Shown here: in pieces, positions 1-8,450 of the stretch
How the letters are laid out: the number at the start of each line of letters is the position of its first letter
Position numbering within the stretch: the first letter of the stretch is position 1
NCBI GenBank assembly: GCA_003550645.1
Contig: PUKV01000245.1
Location: 1 to 33,034, forward strand
Length of the DNA: 33,034 nucleotides
DNA from: Syntrophomonadaceae bacterium
Lineage (GTDB): Bacteria; Bacillota; Dethiobacteria; DTU022
Direction: 5' to 3'
Program-made: the position numbers and the translations under genes
Notes under the pieces: model-generated
Told to the model about the DNA's origin: nothing
The model's database searches: none
Seen by the model: the letters and a program-made list of their open reading frames with translations, nothing else

Positions 1-1361
1 CGCCTGGTATGAGCTTCCGTTTCAAAACTTTTAGCGGCCAGGGTTTTAAGCAGGGTCTGCAGGACCAGGTTCTTAGCGCTGCGGCTTTCGGTCAACTTCT
101 GTTTAGAAAGGTTGTCTTCTGTTTCGCGGAGGGTCTCAAAAAGGTCTCCCTCCTCCCTTGTTTTCCCTGCCATGGCCAGGGTCATGGATACGGGGATATC
201 TGCGAGGTATTTTTCTTTACAGATCTTATTGATTTTTTTGCATAATTCTACAGCATCATTATGGCCGGCCCCGGGCATCAGGATCACAAATTCATCACCA
301 CCCCAGCGGGCAACCGTATCTTCATCCCGGCAGGACTGCTTTAATATAAGGGCCGCAGCCTTGAGCATTTCGTCACCATAATTACAGCCGTAAGAATCAT
401 TGATCAGTTTAAGGCCGTTTAAGTCTGCCATGACAATCCTGGCAGGCAGCACTTTTTTTACTTCCGGGCTGCTGATCAACTGCTCAAAATAGTAGCGGTT
501 ATAGAGGTTGGTTAAATTGTCATGACGGCTTAAAAATAGCAGTTCCTCTTCTGCTTTTTTCTTTTCGGTAACATCGATGTGTGTACCTACCACTATACCG
601 GTAAATTCACCGCCGGGCTGCCTGATGTTTTGGCCCCTGGACCAGATCCAGACCCAGTGACCGTCCCGGTGGAGCATACGAAAATGGTTTTCATACATCT
701 TTGGAGAACCTGAGGCCAGGTAGTCGGCAAAAGTATTAGCAGCCCTCTCCCGGTCATCCGGGTGCATCAGGTCAATCCAGTTTTCTTTCAGGTTGGGGCT
801 GCCATCCATGGGGTAGTCATCCACGTTTCTGCCGAGCATCTCAAAGTATTCCGGGCTGCACCAGAGATAGGCGGCGCGGGTATGAAACTCCCAGACCCCG
901 GTATTTGATACTTTTATAATCGACCTGTAGCGCTCTTCGTTCTCATGGAGGATATCTTTGGTTTTCTTGTAGCTGGTATAATCACGGGTGATGGCAATCA
1001 GGGCTACGATTTTTTTTCCGGACTGATCAAATTCGGGTATGACCCTGGTGTTTAAGAATTTATTTCCTGCGGGGAGCTGCACGTACTCCTCATACTCTAT
1101 TTCTTCTTTAATCTCCAGGCACTCCTGCAGAATTCTATACCTGCTTATAAACTGCTCCCTGGACATTGTAGATGGAATCAGGTCACGTGCTTCAAGAAAG
1201 GTTTTACCGATAAAGCAGTCGGTAGACATGTCCAAATATTTTCCCAGGGCTTTGTTGCAGTAGGTAATCTGCAGGCCGGGGTTAAAACGAATGATAATAT
1301 CAGGAGAATCTTCAATAACAGACTTATAAAATGCGAGTTGTGCCTTGCTTTCGTTGTCCAC
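1..1361 (-). CDS. PAS-PAS-GGDEF sensor diguanylate cyclase, C-terminus beyond left edge
   Basis: Translating the minus strand from GTG at 1361 gives an open frame to the window edge (about 453 residues), so the 3' part is missing. AAAGGAGG ends 5 nt before this GTG; the nearby ATG is in another frame. Two PAS-like sensor domains come first (about residues 1-125 and 135-260; the second has a typical PAC ending with IDVTEKKKAEEEL). A GGDEF domain follows, with DLNGLKLINDSYG, an intact GGDEF in RWGGDEFVIL, and an RDED inhibitory-site motif five residues before it. After GGDEF the chain reads ETEAHTR at the very edge, a linker that in related proteins leads into an HD-GYP phosphodiesterase domain; that domain is inferred and not visible. 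It probably makes, and perhaps also degrades, c-di-GMP in response to a redox or ligand signal. No membrane segment is seen, so it is probably cytosolic. Confidence 0.9.
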   Translation of the reverse strand, partial: MDNESKAQLAFYKSVIEDSPDIIIRFNPGLQITYCNKALGKYLDMSTDCFIGKTFLEARDLIPSTMSREQFISRYRILQECLEIKEEIEYEEYVQLPAGNKFLNTRVIPEFDQSGKKIVALIAITRDYTSYKKTKDILHENEERYRSIIKVSNTGVWEFHTRAAYLWCSPEYFEMLGRNVDDYPMDGSPNLKENWIDLMHPDDRERAANTFADYLASGSPKMYENHFRMLHRDGHWVWIWSRGQNIRQPGGEFTGIVVGTHIDVTEKKKAEEELLFLSRHDNLTNLYNRYYFEQLISSPEVKKVLPARIVMADLNGLKLINDSYGCNYGDEMLKAAALILKQSCRDEDTVARWGGDEFVILMPGAGHNDAVELCKKINKICKEKYLADIPVSMTLAMAGKTREEGDLFETLRETEDNLSKQKLTESRSAKNLVLQTLLKTLAAKSFETEAHTR

Positions 1362-1547
1362 AACATCCTCCTTTCCTGAGGATTGCTGCATTCATGACTA
1401 GAGTGTGCAAAGCTTATAAGAAATAGATATTCTATGCTTATTTGCTAAATCCTGCCTCTAAAGTCGAACTGAGTTCTTGTTCAGCAAAGTTTTTTTCCGC
1501 CACATTTAATCAAAGTGGATGGCTAAAAACGCACCTCGCACCGGTAC

Positions 1548-1853
1548 TTACTTATCTTCAAAAGCGGCATTGCCGCAAACCAGGGTGTTCATCCCGGCCA
1601 CATAGTAGGCCACCCGGAGAGCTTCATTAATTTCTGCATCAGTACCGCCGGCTGCCCGGATCTGCCTGGCCAGGGAAGTGACGCCATGATCAGTGCCGAG
1701 CACGGCATCGAGGGCCAGGGCAATAAGAAGTTTTGTCTTATGATCCAGGGCTTCACCGGCAAAAGCAGTTTCAGAAACTTTGACAATTGCTTCGTAGAGG
1801 AGATGATCACGGTTTTCATATTCCTTGATAAACTGGGGGACTTCTTTTTTCAT
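1548..1853 (-). CDS. CMD/AhpD-fold protein lacking the CxxC pair
   Basis: A 101-residue protein of the carboxymuconolactone decarboxylase/AhpD-like fold. The family core is recognisable: KTKLLIALALDAVLG, then a helix with ARQIRAAGGTDAEINEAL and VAYYVAGMNTL. In redox-active AhpD proteins a CxxC and a following His sit where this protein has G53-T54-D55-H56 and S60, so the peroxidase chemistry is probably absent. The only Cys is near the C-terminus. GAGGTG precedes the ATG by about 8 nt. The gene stands alone, upstream of and on the same strand as the PAS-GGDEF gene with about 190 nt between. Its function is not known; it could be a decarboxylase/isomerase-like enzyme or a structural paralogue. 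Confidence 0.85.
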   Translation of the reverse strand: MKKEVPQFIKEYENRDHLLYEAIVKVSETAFAGEALDHKTKLLIALALDAVLGTDHGVTSLARQIRAAGGTDAEINEALRVAYYVAGMNTLVCGNAAFEDK

Positions 1854-1935
1854 TGTAATACACCTCGCTTTTTTTCAGATCTTACCGCTGCAGGAGCGAT
1901 AAAGCAAGTTTTTGGGGCCCGGCCCCTGAAATATA

Positions 1936-1944
1936 TGCTATAAT
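1936..1944 (+). promoter_or_regulatory. Extended -10 promoter for the small Cys-rich gene
   Basis: TGCTATAAT is a perfect extended -10 (TATAAT at 1939-1944). There is no good -35. Transcription would start near 1951, which rules out the in-frame TTG at 1949 as a start and supports TTG at 2030. Confidence 0.5.
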
Positions 1945-2029
1945 CTGGTTGATTTCAAGTTATAGTAAACTGCCTGGAGTTATAAAGCAACGCCGGGTGG
2001 AAAAGGTTTTTAAAAAAGGCGGGACAGTT

Positions 2030-2215
2030 TTGAAAAAAAGGGCCACCGCTAAAAAGAGAATCAACTGCCTCAACTGCCGCCACTACTACGTGACCTGGGA
2101 CAGTAATTTTCCCAGGGGCTGCCGGGCGATGGGCTTTAAAACCAGGTATTCTCCGGCGGGCGAAGTTTACCGCTCTTCCGGCCTGCGCTGCCTTTCATAC
2201 AGCCCCAGAAAATAA
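2030..2215 (+). CDS. Small Cys-rich (putative zinc-binding) protein
   Basis: A 61-residue basic protein. The reading frame is open from a TTG at 1949, but the -10 box at 1939-1944 puts the transcript start there. I therefore choose TTG at 2030, preceded by an AAGGCGGG ribosome site. The sequence has four Cys: CLNCRHYY near the N-terminus, then RGC about 15 residues on, and LRC near the end, with conserved-looking TWD and FPRGCRAMGFKT segments. This is the pattern of a small zinc-binding protein conserved in anaerobes. I cannot name the family with certainty. It stands alone and is convergent with the GNAT-nitrilase gene. Confidence 0.7.
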   Translation: MKKRATAKKRINCLNCRHYYVTWDSNFPRGCRAMGFKTRYSPAGEVYRSSGLRCLSYSPRK

Positions 2216-2277
2216 CCGCAATGAGTTGGTCCCTGCTGATTTGCTAAAACCTTCCTGACAAGGATGTTCAAGTGGTT

Positions 2278-3924
2278 TTACTGCTTAGCTGTTTCCGCCT
2301 GGCCAGCATCATCTCCAGAAGCGGTTTCTTCATATTCACTGGACCTGGGGGCCGGCACCTCGCCATAGGTTTGCCTGGTGAAAGGCGTCCCTTCGAAAAC
2401 CCGGTAAAGATCCTTGCGACGGTCTTTCAAGTGGGTTACGGTGCCGTTAACCCGGTTGCGGCGCAGGATCTCCAGGTCGACGTCACCGATGACCACGGTT
2501 TCGATGTTGGCGCTGCATTCCCCGACAATGCCGTCACGGGAAAAGGCAAAATCGGACGGGGAAAATATGCCCGACTGGGCATACATGGTATCGCTGCGGA
2601 ACACATGGGTCAGGTTGCCGACTGTGCCGGAGATAACGGTGTAGATTTCGTTTTCTACGGCCCGGGCCTGGGCACAGTAACGCACACGCAGGTAACCCTG
2701 GCGGTCGTCGGTACAGAAGGGGACAAAGATGATGCGCGCCCCCTTGTCGGTGGCCATGCGGCACAGCTCGGGAAACTGGCTGTCATAACAGATCATGATA
2801 GCAATCTTGCCGCAGTCGGTATCGAATACTTTTAGTTCATTGCCGGGCTGGATAGCCCACCATTTTCGCTCATCCGGCGTAATGTGCAGTTTGTACTGCC
2901 GGTCGATGGTACCGTCGCGCCGGAACAGGTAGCTGACGTTGTAGAGAAGCTCGTCTTCTTCGACAAAGTGCGAACCGCCGATGATGTTGACGTTGTGCTT
3001 GACGGCAAGCATGCTGAAAAGCTTGATATAGTCCTCGGTGAACTCTGCCAGGCGGCGGACCTGCTTGCCGGGTATGGTTTCATCCAGGAACGACAGCAGC
3101 TGGATAGTGAAGGTTTCCGGGAAAACGACAAAATCGGATTCGTCCAGGGCGGCCACGTCGACGAAATACTCGCACTGCCTGGCGAAATCCTCGAAAGAAT
3201 CGATTTTTTTAAGCATGTACTGCACGGTGCAAATCCGGACCGGGAAGGCGCGCCGGTAGAGCCGTTTGGATCTGGGCATGTAGTCGACATTGTTCCACTC
3301 CAAAAGAACAGCATACTTGCGGGAAGCCTGGTCGTCATCTAAGTAGTTGGGATTGACCCACTTTAGTTTGAACCCACTCAGGAACTGGAAACTCAGGACA
3401 GGATCGTAAATTTTCTGCTGGATCACCTGCTGCACATATTCGTTGGCCGACATCTCGTCGGCATATTTATGGTAATAAGGGATCCGACCTCCGACCAGGA
3501 AGCTTTCTAAGTTCAGGCGCCGGGTCAGGTTTTTGCGCTCTTCATAAATCCTGGTCCCGATATGCAGGCGCCGGAAATCGGGGTGGACCATGATCGAAAT
3601 TCCGTAGAGGTGCTTGCCCTCGGGGTCGTGGTTGGTAATATAGCCGTCATCAGTGATTTCATCAAAGGTATGACGGTCTTCATACTCGTTAAAATCGATG
3701 ATCAGGGTGGAAGAAGCACCGATGATCTTACCGTCGTACTCCACGCAGAACTGCCCTTCCGGGAAGATCTCGATGTGGCTTTTAAGTTGAGCAGGGGTCC
3801 AGGGATCCATGTTCGGAAAGCAGATCTTGGACAGCTCCACGATCTCCTCAATATCTTTCTCCTCCACCTGGCGGATAATTATTCTCTTTTCCATTTTGGA
3901 CAGGTCAATACGGTCTGACATCAA
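2278..3924 (-). CDS. GNAT acetyltransferase fused to carbon-nitrogen hydrolase (nitrilase superfamily)
   Basis: A 548-residue two-domain protein. Residues about 13-215 form a GNAT-type acyltransferase (IIIRQVEEKDIEEIVELSKICF at the start, and ISIMVHPDFRRLHIGTRIYEE for acetyl-CoA binding). Residues about 228-520 form a nitrilase/amidase-type hydrolase with the Glu-Lys-Cys triad visible: E270 (VVFPETF), K345 (YKLHITPDE) and C379 (IMICYDSQFPE). The C-terminal 25 residues are polar. The fusion is known as a family in bacteria, but its substrate is not established; an acyl-transfer step coupled to amide hydrolysis is an inference. AGGAGG at 3935-3940 lies 10 nt before TTG 3924 and 13 nt before ATG 3921, so either may initiate. 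It is transcribed alone from a promoter just upstream. Confidence 0.93.
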   Translation of the reverse strand: MMSDRIDLSKMEKRIIIRQVEEKDIEEIVELSKICFPNMDPWTPAQLKSHIEIFPEGQFCVEYDGKIIGASSTLIIDFNEYEDRHTFDEITDDGYITNHDPEGKHLYGISIMVHPDFRRLHIGTRIYEERKNLTRRLNLESFLVGGRIPYYHKYADEMSANEYVQQVIQQKIYDPVLSFQFLSGFKLKWVNPNYLDDDQASRKYAVLLEWNNVDYMPRSKRLYRRAFPVRICTVQYMLKKIDSFEDFARQCEYFVDVAALDESDFVVFPETFTIQLLSFLDETIPGKQVRRLAEFTEDYIKLFSMLAVKHNVNIIGGSHFVEEDELLYNVSYLFRRDGTIDRQYKLHITPDERKWWAIQPGNELKVFDTDCGKIAIMICYDSQFPELCRMATDKGARIIFVPFCTDDRQGYLRVRYCAQARAVENEIYTVISGTVGNLTHVFRSDTMYAQSGIFSPSDFAFSRDGIVGECSANIETVVIGDVDLEILRRNRVNGTVTHLKDRRKDLYRVFEGTPFTRQTYGEVPAPRSSEYEETASGDDAGQAETAKQ

Positions 3925-3947
3925 TATCTTAATACCTCCTGCTAATT

Positions 3948-3976
3948 AAATTAACACAGGACGGGCGCTGTGACAA
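3948..3976 (-). promoter_or_regulatory. Candidate sigma-A promoter for the GNAT-nitrilase gene
   Basis: On the minus strand, TTGTCA (3976-3971), a 17-bp spacer and TAATTT (3953-3948). The predicted start lies near 3941, right at the ribosome binding site, so the leader would be very short. Confidence 0.4.
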
Positions 3977-4050
3977 CTTGTTTTTCCTTGATTCCTTGAT
4001 TCAAAGGGGGAGGCGTTTTTTCGAGAATTGAACAATTATAATACCCCGGT

Positions 4051-4084
4051 ACAGAAAAGGGGCCTTGCAAGGCCCCCTCTTTTT
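4051..4084 (-). terminator. Rho-independent terminator after the SDH-protease gene
   Basis: A perfect 18-bp palindrome (4059-4076, GGGGCCTTG / CAAGGCCCC). On the minus strand it is followed by TTTTCTGT, so it ends the rhomboid-SDH transcript about 70 nt after the stop. A T-rich run also follows on the plus strand, so it could work both ways. Confidence 0.85.
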
Positions 4085-4153
4085 AGCGGTTTAACTTATC
4101 AGCAATCAGGCAAAACCGGCTTTAATAGCTGCCCGGGTTTTTAACCTTCAGGC

Positions 4154-4987
4154 CTATTTTTCTTTCGGACCGGAAGGGTATACAGGCCCGGGGTTGTACT
4201 CGACGCTCGGGCGGGCGGCACGCGGCTGGGGAAACAGGCTCATCAAGGCATAAACATCAGGGGGCATATCGGTGTTAACGTTAATGCCCATCCCGGCCAT
4301 TTCCCTGACATCGATGGGGTAATCGTGGGTCCAGGTGCCCTGGGTTAACTTTTCTGCTGTTTTGTCGGCCTGCTCATCATCCATGTGCTTGAGCAGGAGG
4401 TTTTTAACGGTTACTTTGATCTGACGCAGGGCTTTGCCGGCAACATCGGCCAGGATAAAAGTCTGGTCTTCAATATCCTTGGCTTCCTTTTTCTCCAAAA
4501 CCTTGATCAATGAGGCTGCCGGGCACTGCCCCAGCTGGGGATCAAGGGGACCGAGGACGGCGTTCTCATCCATGACCACCTCATCTGCGGCCAGGGCCAC
4601 CAGGGTCCCGCCCGACATGGCGTAGTGGGGCACAAAAACAGTGACCTTGCCCGGGTGGCGCAGAAGCGCCTCGGCAATTTGCTCGGAAGCCAGGACCAGG
4701 CCGCCGGGGGTATGCAGGATCAAATCGATGGGCACCTTTTTATCAGTCATACGAATGGCGGTAAGGACCTGCTCTGAGTCCTCGATGTTGATATAGCGAG
4801 TGAGCGGAACCCCCAGGATGTTCAAAGCTTCCTGGCGGTGGATCAGGGTGATCACCCTGCTGCCCCGGGCTTTTTCCAGGTCGGCCATCTTGCGGGTCCG
4901 GGTGGAACGCAGCATCTGCTGCTGCAGGTAGGGCGTCAGGGCAATGATGATAATAAAGACCCAGAACAGCTGTGAAAGATTTTCCAT
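4154..4987 (-). CDS. SDH-family ClpP/SppA-fold serine protease, membrane-anchored
   Basis: A 277-residue protein with one N-terminal membrane segment (about residues 6-21) and a ClpP/crotonase-like serine protease domain of the SDH (serine dehydrogenase proteinase) family. LILHTPGG (90-96) is the oxyanion/strand motif, and YAMSGGT carries the likely nucleophile S125. It is followed by the family-typical AADEVVMDENAVLGPLDPQLG. The C-terminus is Pro-rich. The start is ATG with AGGAGG 9 nt upstream. It follows the rhomboid gene by about 41 nt on the same strand, so the two are probably one operon acting on membrane proteins. The second catalytic residue (Lys or His/Asp) cannot be assigned safely from sequence alone. 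Substrates are unknown. Confidence 0.9.
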   Translation of the reverse strand: MENLSQLFWVFIIIIALTPYLQQQMLRSTRTRKMADLEKARGSRVITLIHRQEALNILGVPLTRYINIEDSEQVLTAIRMTDKKVPIDLILHTPGGLVLASEQIAEALLRHPGKVTVFVPHYAMSGGTLVALAADEVVMDENAVLGPLDPQLGQCPAASLIKVLEKKEAKDIEDQTFILADVAGKALRQIKVTVKNLLLKHMDDEQADKTAEKLTQGTWTHDYPIDVREMAGMGINVNTDMPPDVYALMSLFPQPRAARPSVEYNPGPVYPSGPKEK

Positions 4988-5028
4988 GATTAAAGACCTC
5001 CTAAATCTATACCTTAACTAAACTAGCA

Positions 5029-5706
5029 TTAACAGTAATCACGCCAGCATTCCCAGAAGGGATCGGCCCGGTAAATACGTTTGGGGCGCATGATCAGGAT
5101 TATAATCAACCCGAGCATGAAACCGCCAATATGAGCCCACCAGGCCACGCCGGGCTGCCCGGAAAGGGCATAAACAAACTGGAGCAAAATCCAGTATCCC
5201 AGGTAGAGGGGGGCGGGGAGCCAGAAGAAAAAGAATATCAGGGGAAATATAACGGTCAAGATCCGGGCCCGGGGGAACAGGATCAGGTAAGCGCCGAGGA
5301 TTCCAGAAACTGCACCGGAAGCCCCGACCATGGGGATATCGCTGGCGGGCATGAAATATCCCTGGGTTAAGGCGGCGGCTACTCCCGAAAGCAGGAAGAG
5401 CAGCATGAAGCGCCTGAACCCGAGCCTGCCCTCAACGGCAGGGCCGAAAACCCAGATAAACCACATGTTACTCAGTAAATGAGTAAAATTACCATGCATG
5501 AACATGCTCGAAAAAATGGTCCAGAATTCACCGGCAGGATCCCGGAAAAAGTCAGAGGGCACAAAGCCAAAGTTCTGAAACAGCAGGGGCATTGCCTGGG
5601 GGCCGAAGGAAAGCTGGTAGAAAAAGGCCAGGGTATTTAAAGTTATCAGGCCGATAGTCGCTACAACAGCGCCGTGGTAGATAATTGTATCGCGCAGTGG
5701 AAACAT
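5029..5706 (-). CDS. Rhomboid family intramembrane serine protease
   Basis: A 225-residue polytopic protein. Rhomboid hallmarks are all present: HGNFTHLLSNMWF (71-83, with H76 and N80), the active-site GASG with S130, and the catalytic histidine H192 in WWAHIGGF. About six membrane helices can be seen. It would cleave single-pass membrane proteins within the bilayer. An in-frame TAG directly precedes the ATG, so this start is fixed. The purine-rich site GGGAG lies about 15 nt upstream, which is farther than usual. It is the first gene of a pair with the SDH-type protease, suggesting a shared role in membrane-protein turnover or in processing a sensor. Confidence 0.94.
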   Translation of the reverse strand: MFPLRDTIIYHGAVVATIGLITLNTLAFFYQLSFGPQAMPLLFQNFGFVPSDFFRDPAGEFWTIFSSMFMHGNFTHLLSNMWFIWVFGPAVEGRLGFRRFMLLFLLSGVAAALTQGYFMPASDIPMVGASGAVSGILGAYLILFPRARILTVIFPLIFFFFWLPAPLYLGYWILLQFVYALSGQPGVAWWAHIGGFMLGLIIILIMRPKRIYRADPFWECWRDYC

Positions 5707-5757
5707 CTACTGTATATAAATCTCCCTCCCCCGGCCGGTTTGGGCCGGACTCTAATT

Positions 5758-5766
5758 ATTATATCA
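5758..5766 (-). promoter_or_regulatory. Extended -10 promoter for the rhomboid operon
   Basis: On the minus strand TGATATAAT (TATAAT at 5763-5758) is a good extended -10; the -35 region is weak (TTTAAG). It lies about 52 nt upstream of the rhomboid ATG. Confidence 0.45.
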
Positions 5767-5908
5767 TATCCCGGTTATGCTTAAAGCAGTTTATGAGGTT
5801 AAATGTGCTCCGGGGTTTAGAGGAAATAATAACGACGGCGTTGAATTATGTTTTATTAGTTGCCGGTTATACCTAACCGGCCAGGTAATAATAGAAGGGG
5901 TGATAGGG

Positions 5909-7012
5909 ATGCGTATAGTCGTTTTAGGCGGGGCCGGCGATATGGGTGCAGAAGCTGTCCGGGACCTGGTCCGGTATTCCAAGGCCACTGAAATCGTCAT
6001 CGCCGACATGAATGAACAGAAAGGAAAGCAGCTGGCCGAAAACATTGGAGATGAGAGGCTTAAGGTGGAAAAGGTCGATGCCAGGTCACATGAAAACCTG
6101 GTTGCGATCATGAATGGAAGCGCCGCCGTAGCTGGAGCCCTGGGGCCCTTTTACCTTTTCGAACGCCCTATAATCGAAGCAGCCATTGAAGCAGGAGCCA
6201 ACTATGTCAGCATCTGTGACGATCACGATGCTGTCGAAGCGGCTTTAGAACTGGACCAGGAAGCGCGGCAAAAAGGCCGCCGCATCCTGACCGGGCTGGG
6301 CTGGACGCCGGGTTTGAGCAACCTGCTCGCCCGCCGGGGCTATGACCGCCTCGATCAGGCCGATACGGTGCGCATCTACTGGGCCGGCAGCGTGGGCGAC
6401 TCGAAAGGCATGGCCGTAATCCTGCACCTGATCCACATTTTCAGCGGCCGGGTTGTATCCTTCCAGGATAAAAAAATAGTGCGCATTAAGGCCGGCTCGG
6501 AAAAGGAAGTAATCCGCTTCCCCGCACCTCTTGATCATGTTAACACTTATCACCTCGGCCACCCGGAACCGATAACGGTACCTTTATACCTGGACGGGCT
6601 GCAAAACGTACTTCTTAAAGGCGGGTTGGTTGAGCATTACCTCAACCTGCTGGCTAAATTAGTTTCCGCTCTGGGTCTGTCCGGAAACCGCTTGACCAAG
6701 CAGGCCATGGGCCGGCTCCTTAAGGTTTTGACTCCAATTTTTCCTGCCGACAAAAGGCGGAGCCTGTCCGGGATCAGGGTCGATATCAGCGGAAGCCGGG
6801 ACAACAAGCCGGTGGTGCTTTCATATGGTGTGGCTGCACCCATGCGCAAGCTGACCGGACTGCCCCTGAGCATAGGTACGATGATGATGGCTGAAAGTAA
6901 AATTAAACGTTATGGCGTCTTTGGACCGGAAGCAGACAGCGCCGTTGACTGCGAATTATTCCTTAAAGAACTGCACCGCCGGGGGATCGAGGTTGAGGAG
7001 CGGGAGTTTTAG
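5909..7012 (+). CDS. Saccharopine dehydrogenase-like NAD(P)-binding oxidoreductase
   Basis: A 367-residue protein. The frame is open from 5777, but homology-like sequence begins at ATG 5909 (MRIVVLGGAGDMG), which has an AGAAGGGG-type ribosome site before it, so this start is chosen. Residues 1-130 are a Rossmann domain with the GGAGDMG dinucleotide loop and the saccharopine dehydrogenase pattern (IVIADMN, VDARSHENL, ANYVSICDD). LTGLGWTPGLSNLLARRG follows, then a C-terminal alpha/beta domain. The true substrate is unclear. Family members act in lysine metabolism, carboxynorspermidine synthesis or on unknown substrates, and no lysine-pathway gene is nearby. It is followed 62 nt later by the AbrB-family gene on the same strand. 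Confidence 0.88.
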   Translation: MRIVVLGGAGDMGAEAVRDLVRYSKATEIVIADMNEQKGKQLAENIGDERLKVEKVDARSHENLVAIMNGSAAVAGALGPFYLFERPIIEAAIEAGANYVSICDDHDAVEAALELDQEARQKGRRILTGLGWTPGLSNLLARRGYDRLDQADTVRIYWAGSVGDSKGMAVILHLIHIFSGRVVSFQDKKIVRIKAGSEKEVIRFPAPLDHVNTYHLGHPEPITVPLYLDGLQNVLLKGGLVEHYLNLLAKLVSALGLSGNRLTKQAMGRLLKVLTPIFPADKRRSLSGIRVDISGSRDNKPVVLSYGVAAPMRKLTGLPLSIGTMMMAESKIKRYGVFGPEADSAVDCELFLKELHRRGIEVEEREF

Positions 7013-7062
7013 GCCGGTTTTATTACACAGCTCCACCCCGGGCACGAAGCGGCGCTTGATGT

Positions 7063-7068
7063 TATAAT
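7063..7068 (+). promoter_or_regulatory. TATAAT box 6 nt before the AbrB-family ATG
   Basis: A perfect TATAAT at 7063-7068 would place the transcript start on, or within 1-2 nt of, the ATG at 7075. No Shine-Dalgarno sequence and no good -35 are visible. Confidence 0.3.
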
Positions 7069-7074
7069 GCAAAT

Positions 7075-8295
7075 ATGTTCTTTCAAACCCTGTATGATAC
7101 AGCGCTTTTGTTTGGGTTGGGATTGTTTGGCTGGTTTTTGCTCTCCCGGATCCGCGTCCCGGCCCCGGAAATCATGGGCCCCATCGTTTTGATCGGGGTC
7201 TTTCGGGCGTTGCATATCGAGCTTCCTACCGCACCCGGGCTTATGTTTCCCATCGCCCAGATCATCATCGGTATTTTTGTCGGCTCCATGCTGGACAGGG
7301 ATTCAGTCCACCAGCTAAAGACCATGGTCCTCTCCGCCCTGGTCGTCGTAACCTGGGCTCTTGCCATGATTGTTATAATCGGCTTTTTCTTAAACCGCTA
7401 TTCAGCCATGGATCCGCCGACGGCCCTGCTTTCAGCAAGCATGGGCGGACTGCCAGAAATTTCGGTGCTGGCAGTCGCATCCGGGGCCAGCGCCGCCGTA
7501 GTCATAGTGATGCAGATGCTGAGAATGCTCGGCTCGATTGTGCTTTTCCCGGCCATCCTGGAACGGATTAAAAATCGCAACCATTCCAAAAACCGCCCCG
7601 GCGAGAATAAACCGCCCCATCCCGGCAACCTGCCGCCGCTGCATAACGGATCGAGAACAGCTAACAGTTCACTTTATTCGGAACATAATAGTAATAAATC
7701 GGGCAGTCAGGGCGAACTTACATTAAGCAGCCTGGGAAATGGCGTCAAAAAGCTCCTCGATTTATCGAAACTGCGCCGCCTGAACCTGCCGGCCGGGCAA
7801 ACCTGGCTGAAAATATTATCCACAGCGGCCGTGGCGGCAGCGGGAGGATACCTGCTGCACCGCCTGGGGGTCCCGGCCGGGCTTATGGTCGGATCTACCT
7901 TTGCAGTGGCGGCTGCTTCGGTGGCCGGCATGCCGGTAAGTAAAGTCTCCAATCGCCTGCTCAACATCCTGCTGGTAGCAATCGGCATCACCCTGGCCGA
8001 TAATATTACTCCTGAAATGCTGCACACTATGGCCAGGATCAAGTTCCTGGTTCCGATCCTGATTGCCACATCGGTTATGTTTCTCAGCTCATTCGGCGCA
8101 GCCTGGATCATATTTCGCCTCACCGACTGGGATTTACCCACCAGTTTCCTGGCCGCCGCCCCGGGCGGGTTCACCGTGATGACCGCCCTGGCGATCAAGC
8201 ACGGGCTTGATCCATTTAAAGTCTCTATGATCCATCTTTGCCGCCTTTTAGCCATAAAAATGTTTATACCCCTGGTCATTATGCTCATGATGTAG
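7075..8295 (+). CDS. AbrB-family (membrane AbrB duplication) transporter-like protein
   Basis: A 406-residue polytopic membrane protein. Two homologous halves are visible, each with the AbrB-type pattern: LLSRIRVPAPEIMGPIVL / FPIAQIIIGIFVGSMLDRDS in the first and LLHRLGVPAGLMVGSTFAVAAASVAGMP / LLNILLVAIGITLADNI in the second. Each half ends in a GG motif segment (SASMGGLPEISVLAVASGA and LAAAPGGFTVMTALAIKHG). A polar linker of about 60 residues rich in Asn, Ser, Pro and Gly (about 165-225) joins the halves. The family is sometimes labelled a putative ammonia monooxygenase; its real function, probably transport or regulation, is not established. The ATG lacks a ribosome site. Confidence 0.88.
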   Translation: MFFQTLYDTALLFGLGLFGWFLLSRIRVPAPEIMGPIVLIGVFRALHIELPTAPGLMFPIAQIIIGIFVGSMLDRDSVHQLKTMVLSALVVVTWALAMIVIIGFFLNRYSAMDPPTALLSASMGGLPEISVLAVASGASAAVVIVMQMLRMLGSIVLFPAILERIKNRNHSKNRPGENKPPHPGNLPPLHNGSRTANSSLYSEHNSNKSGSQGELTLSSLGNGVKKLLDLSKLRRLNLPAGQTWLKILSTAAVAAAGGYLLHRLGVPAGLMVGSTFAVAAASVAGMPVSKVSNRLLNILLVAIGITLADNITPEMLHTMARIKFLVPILIATSVMFLSSFGAAWIIFRLTDWDLPTSFLAAAPGGFTVMTALAIKHGLDPFKVSMIHLCRLLAIKMFIPLVIMLMM

Positions 8296-8392
8296 CTGCT
8301 TAGATTCGGTTTTTAGAATTTTTACTCTTATTACCCCGGGCAGGATTTCATTGAATGGATCGAGAAAATAAATGTGGTTATGTATGAGTAAA

Positions 8393-8408
8393 TTTAGCTA
8401 ATGCTAAA
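8393..8408. repeat. Inverted repeat upstream of the formate dehydrogenase operon
   Basis: TTTAGC-TAAT-GCTAAA, a 6-bp inverted repeat with a 4-nt gap, 43 nt before the first start codon of the operon. It could be an operator, but no clear promoter can be paired with it. Confidence 0.3.
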
Positions 8409-8450
8409 CTTTGCCGCAAAATTTAAAGATAATTGAATGGAGGGAAGGAT

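Noticed and set aside
1949-2029. TTG at 1949 as start of the small Cys-rich gene
   Set aside because: It lies 5 nt after a -10 box, at or before the expected transcript start.
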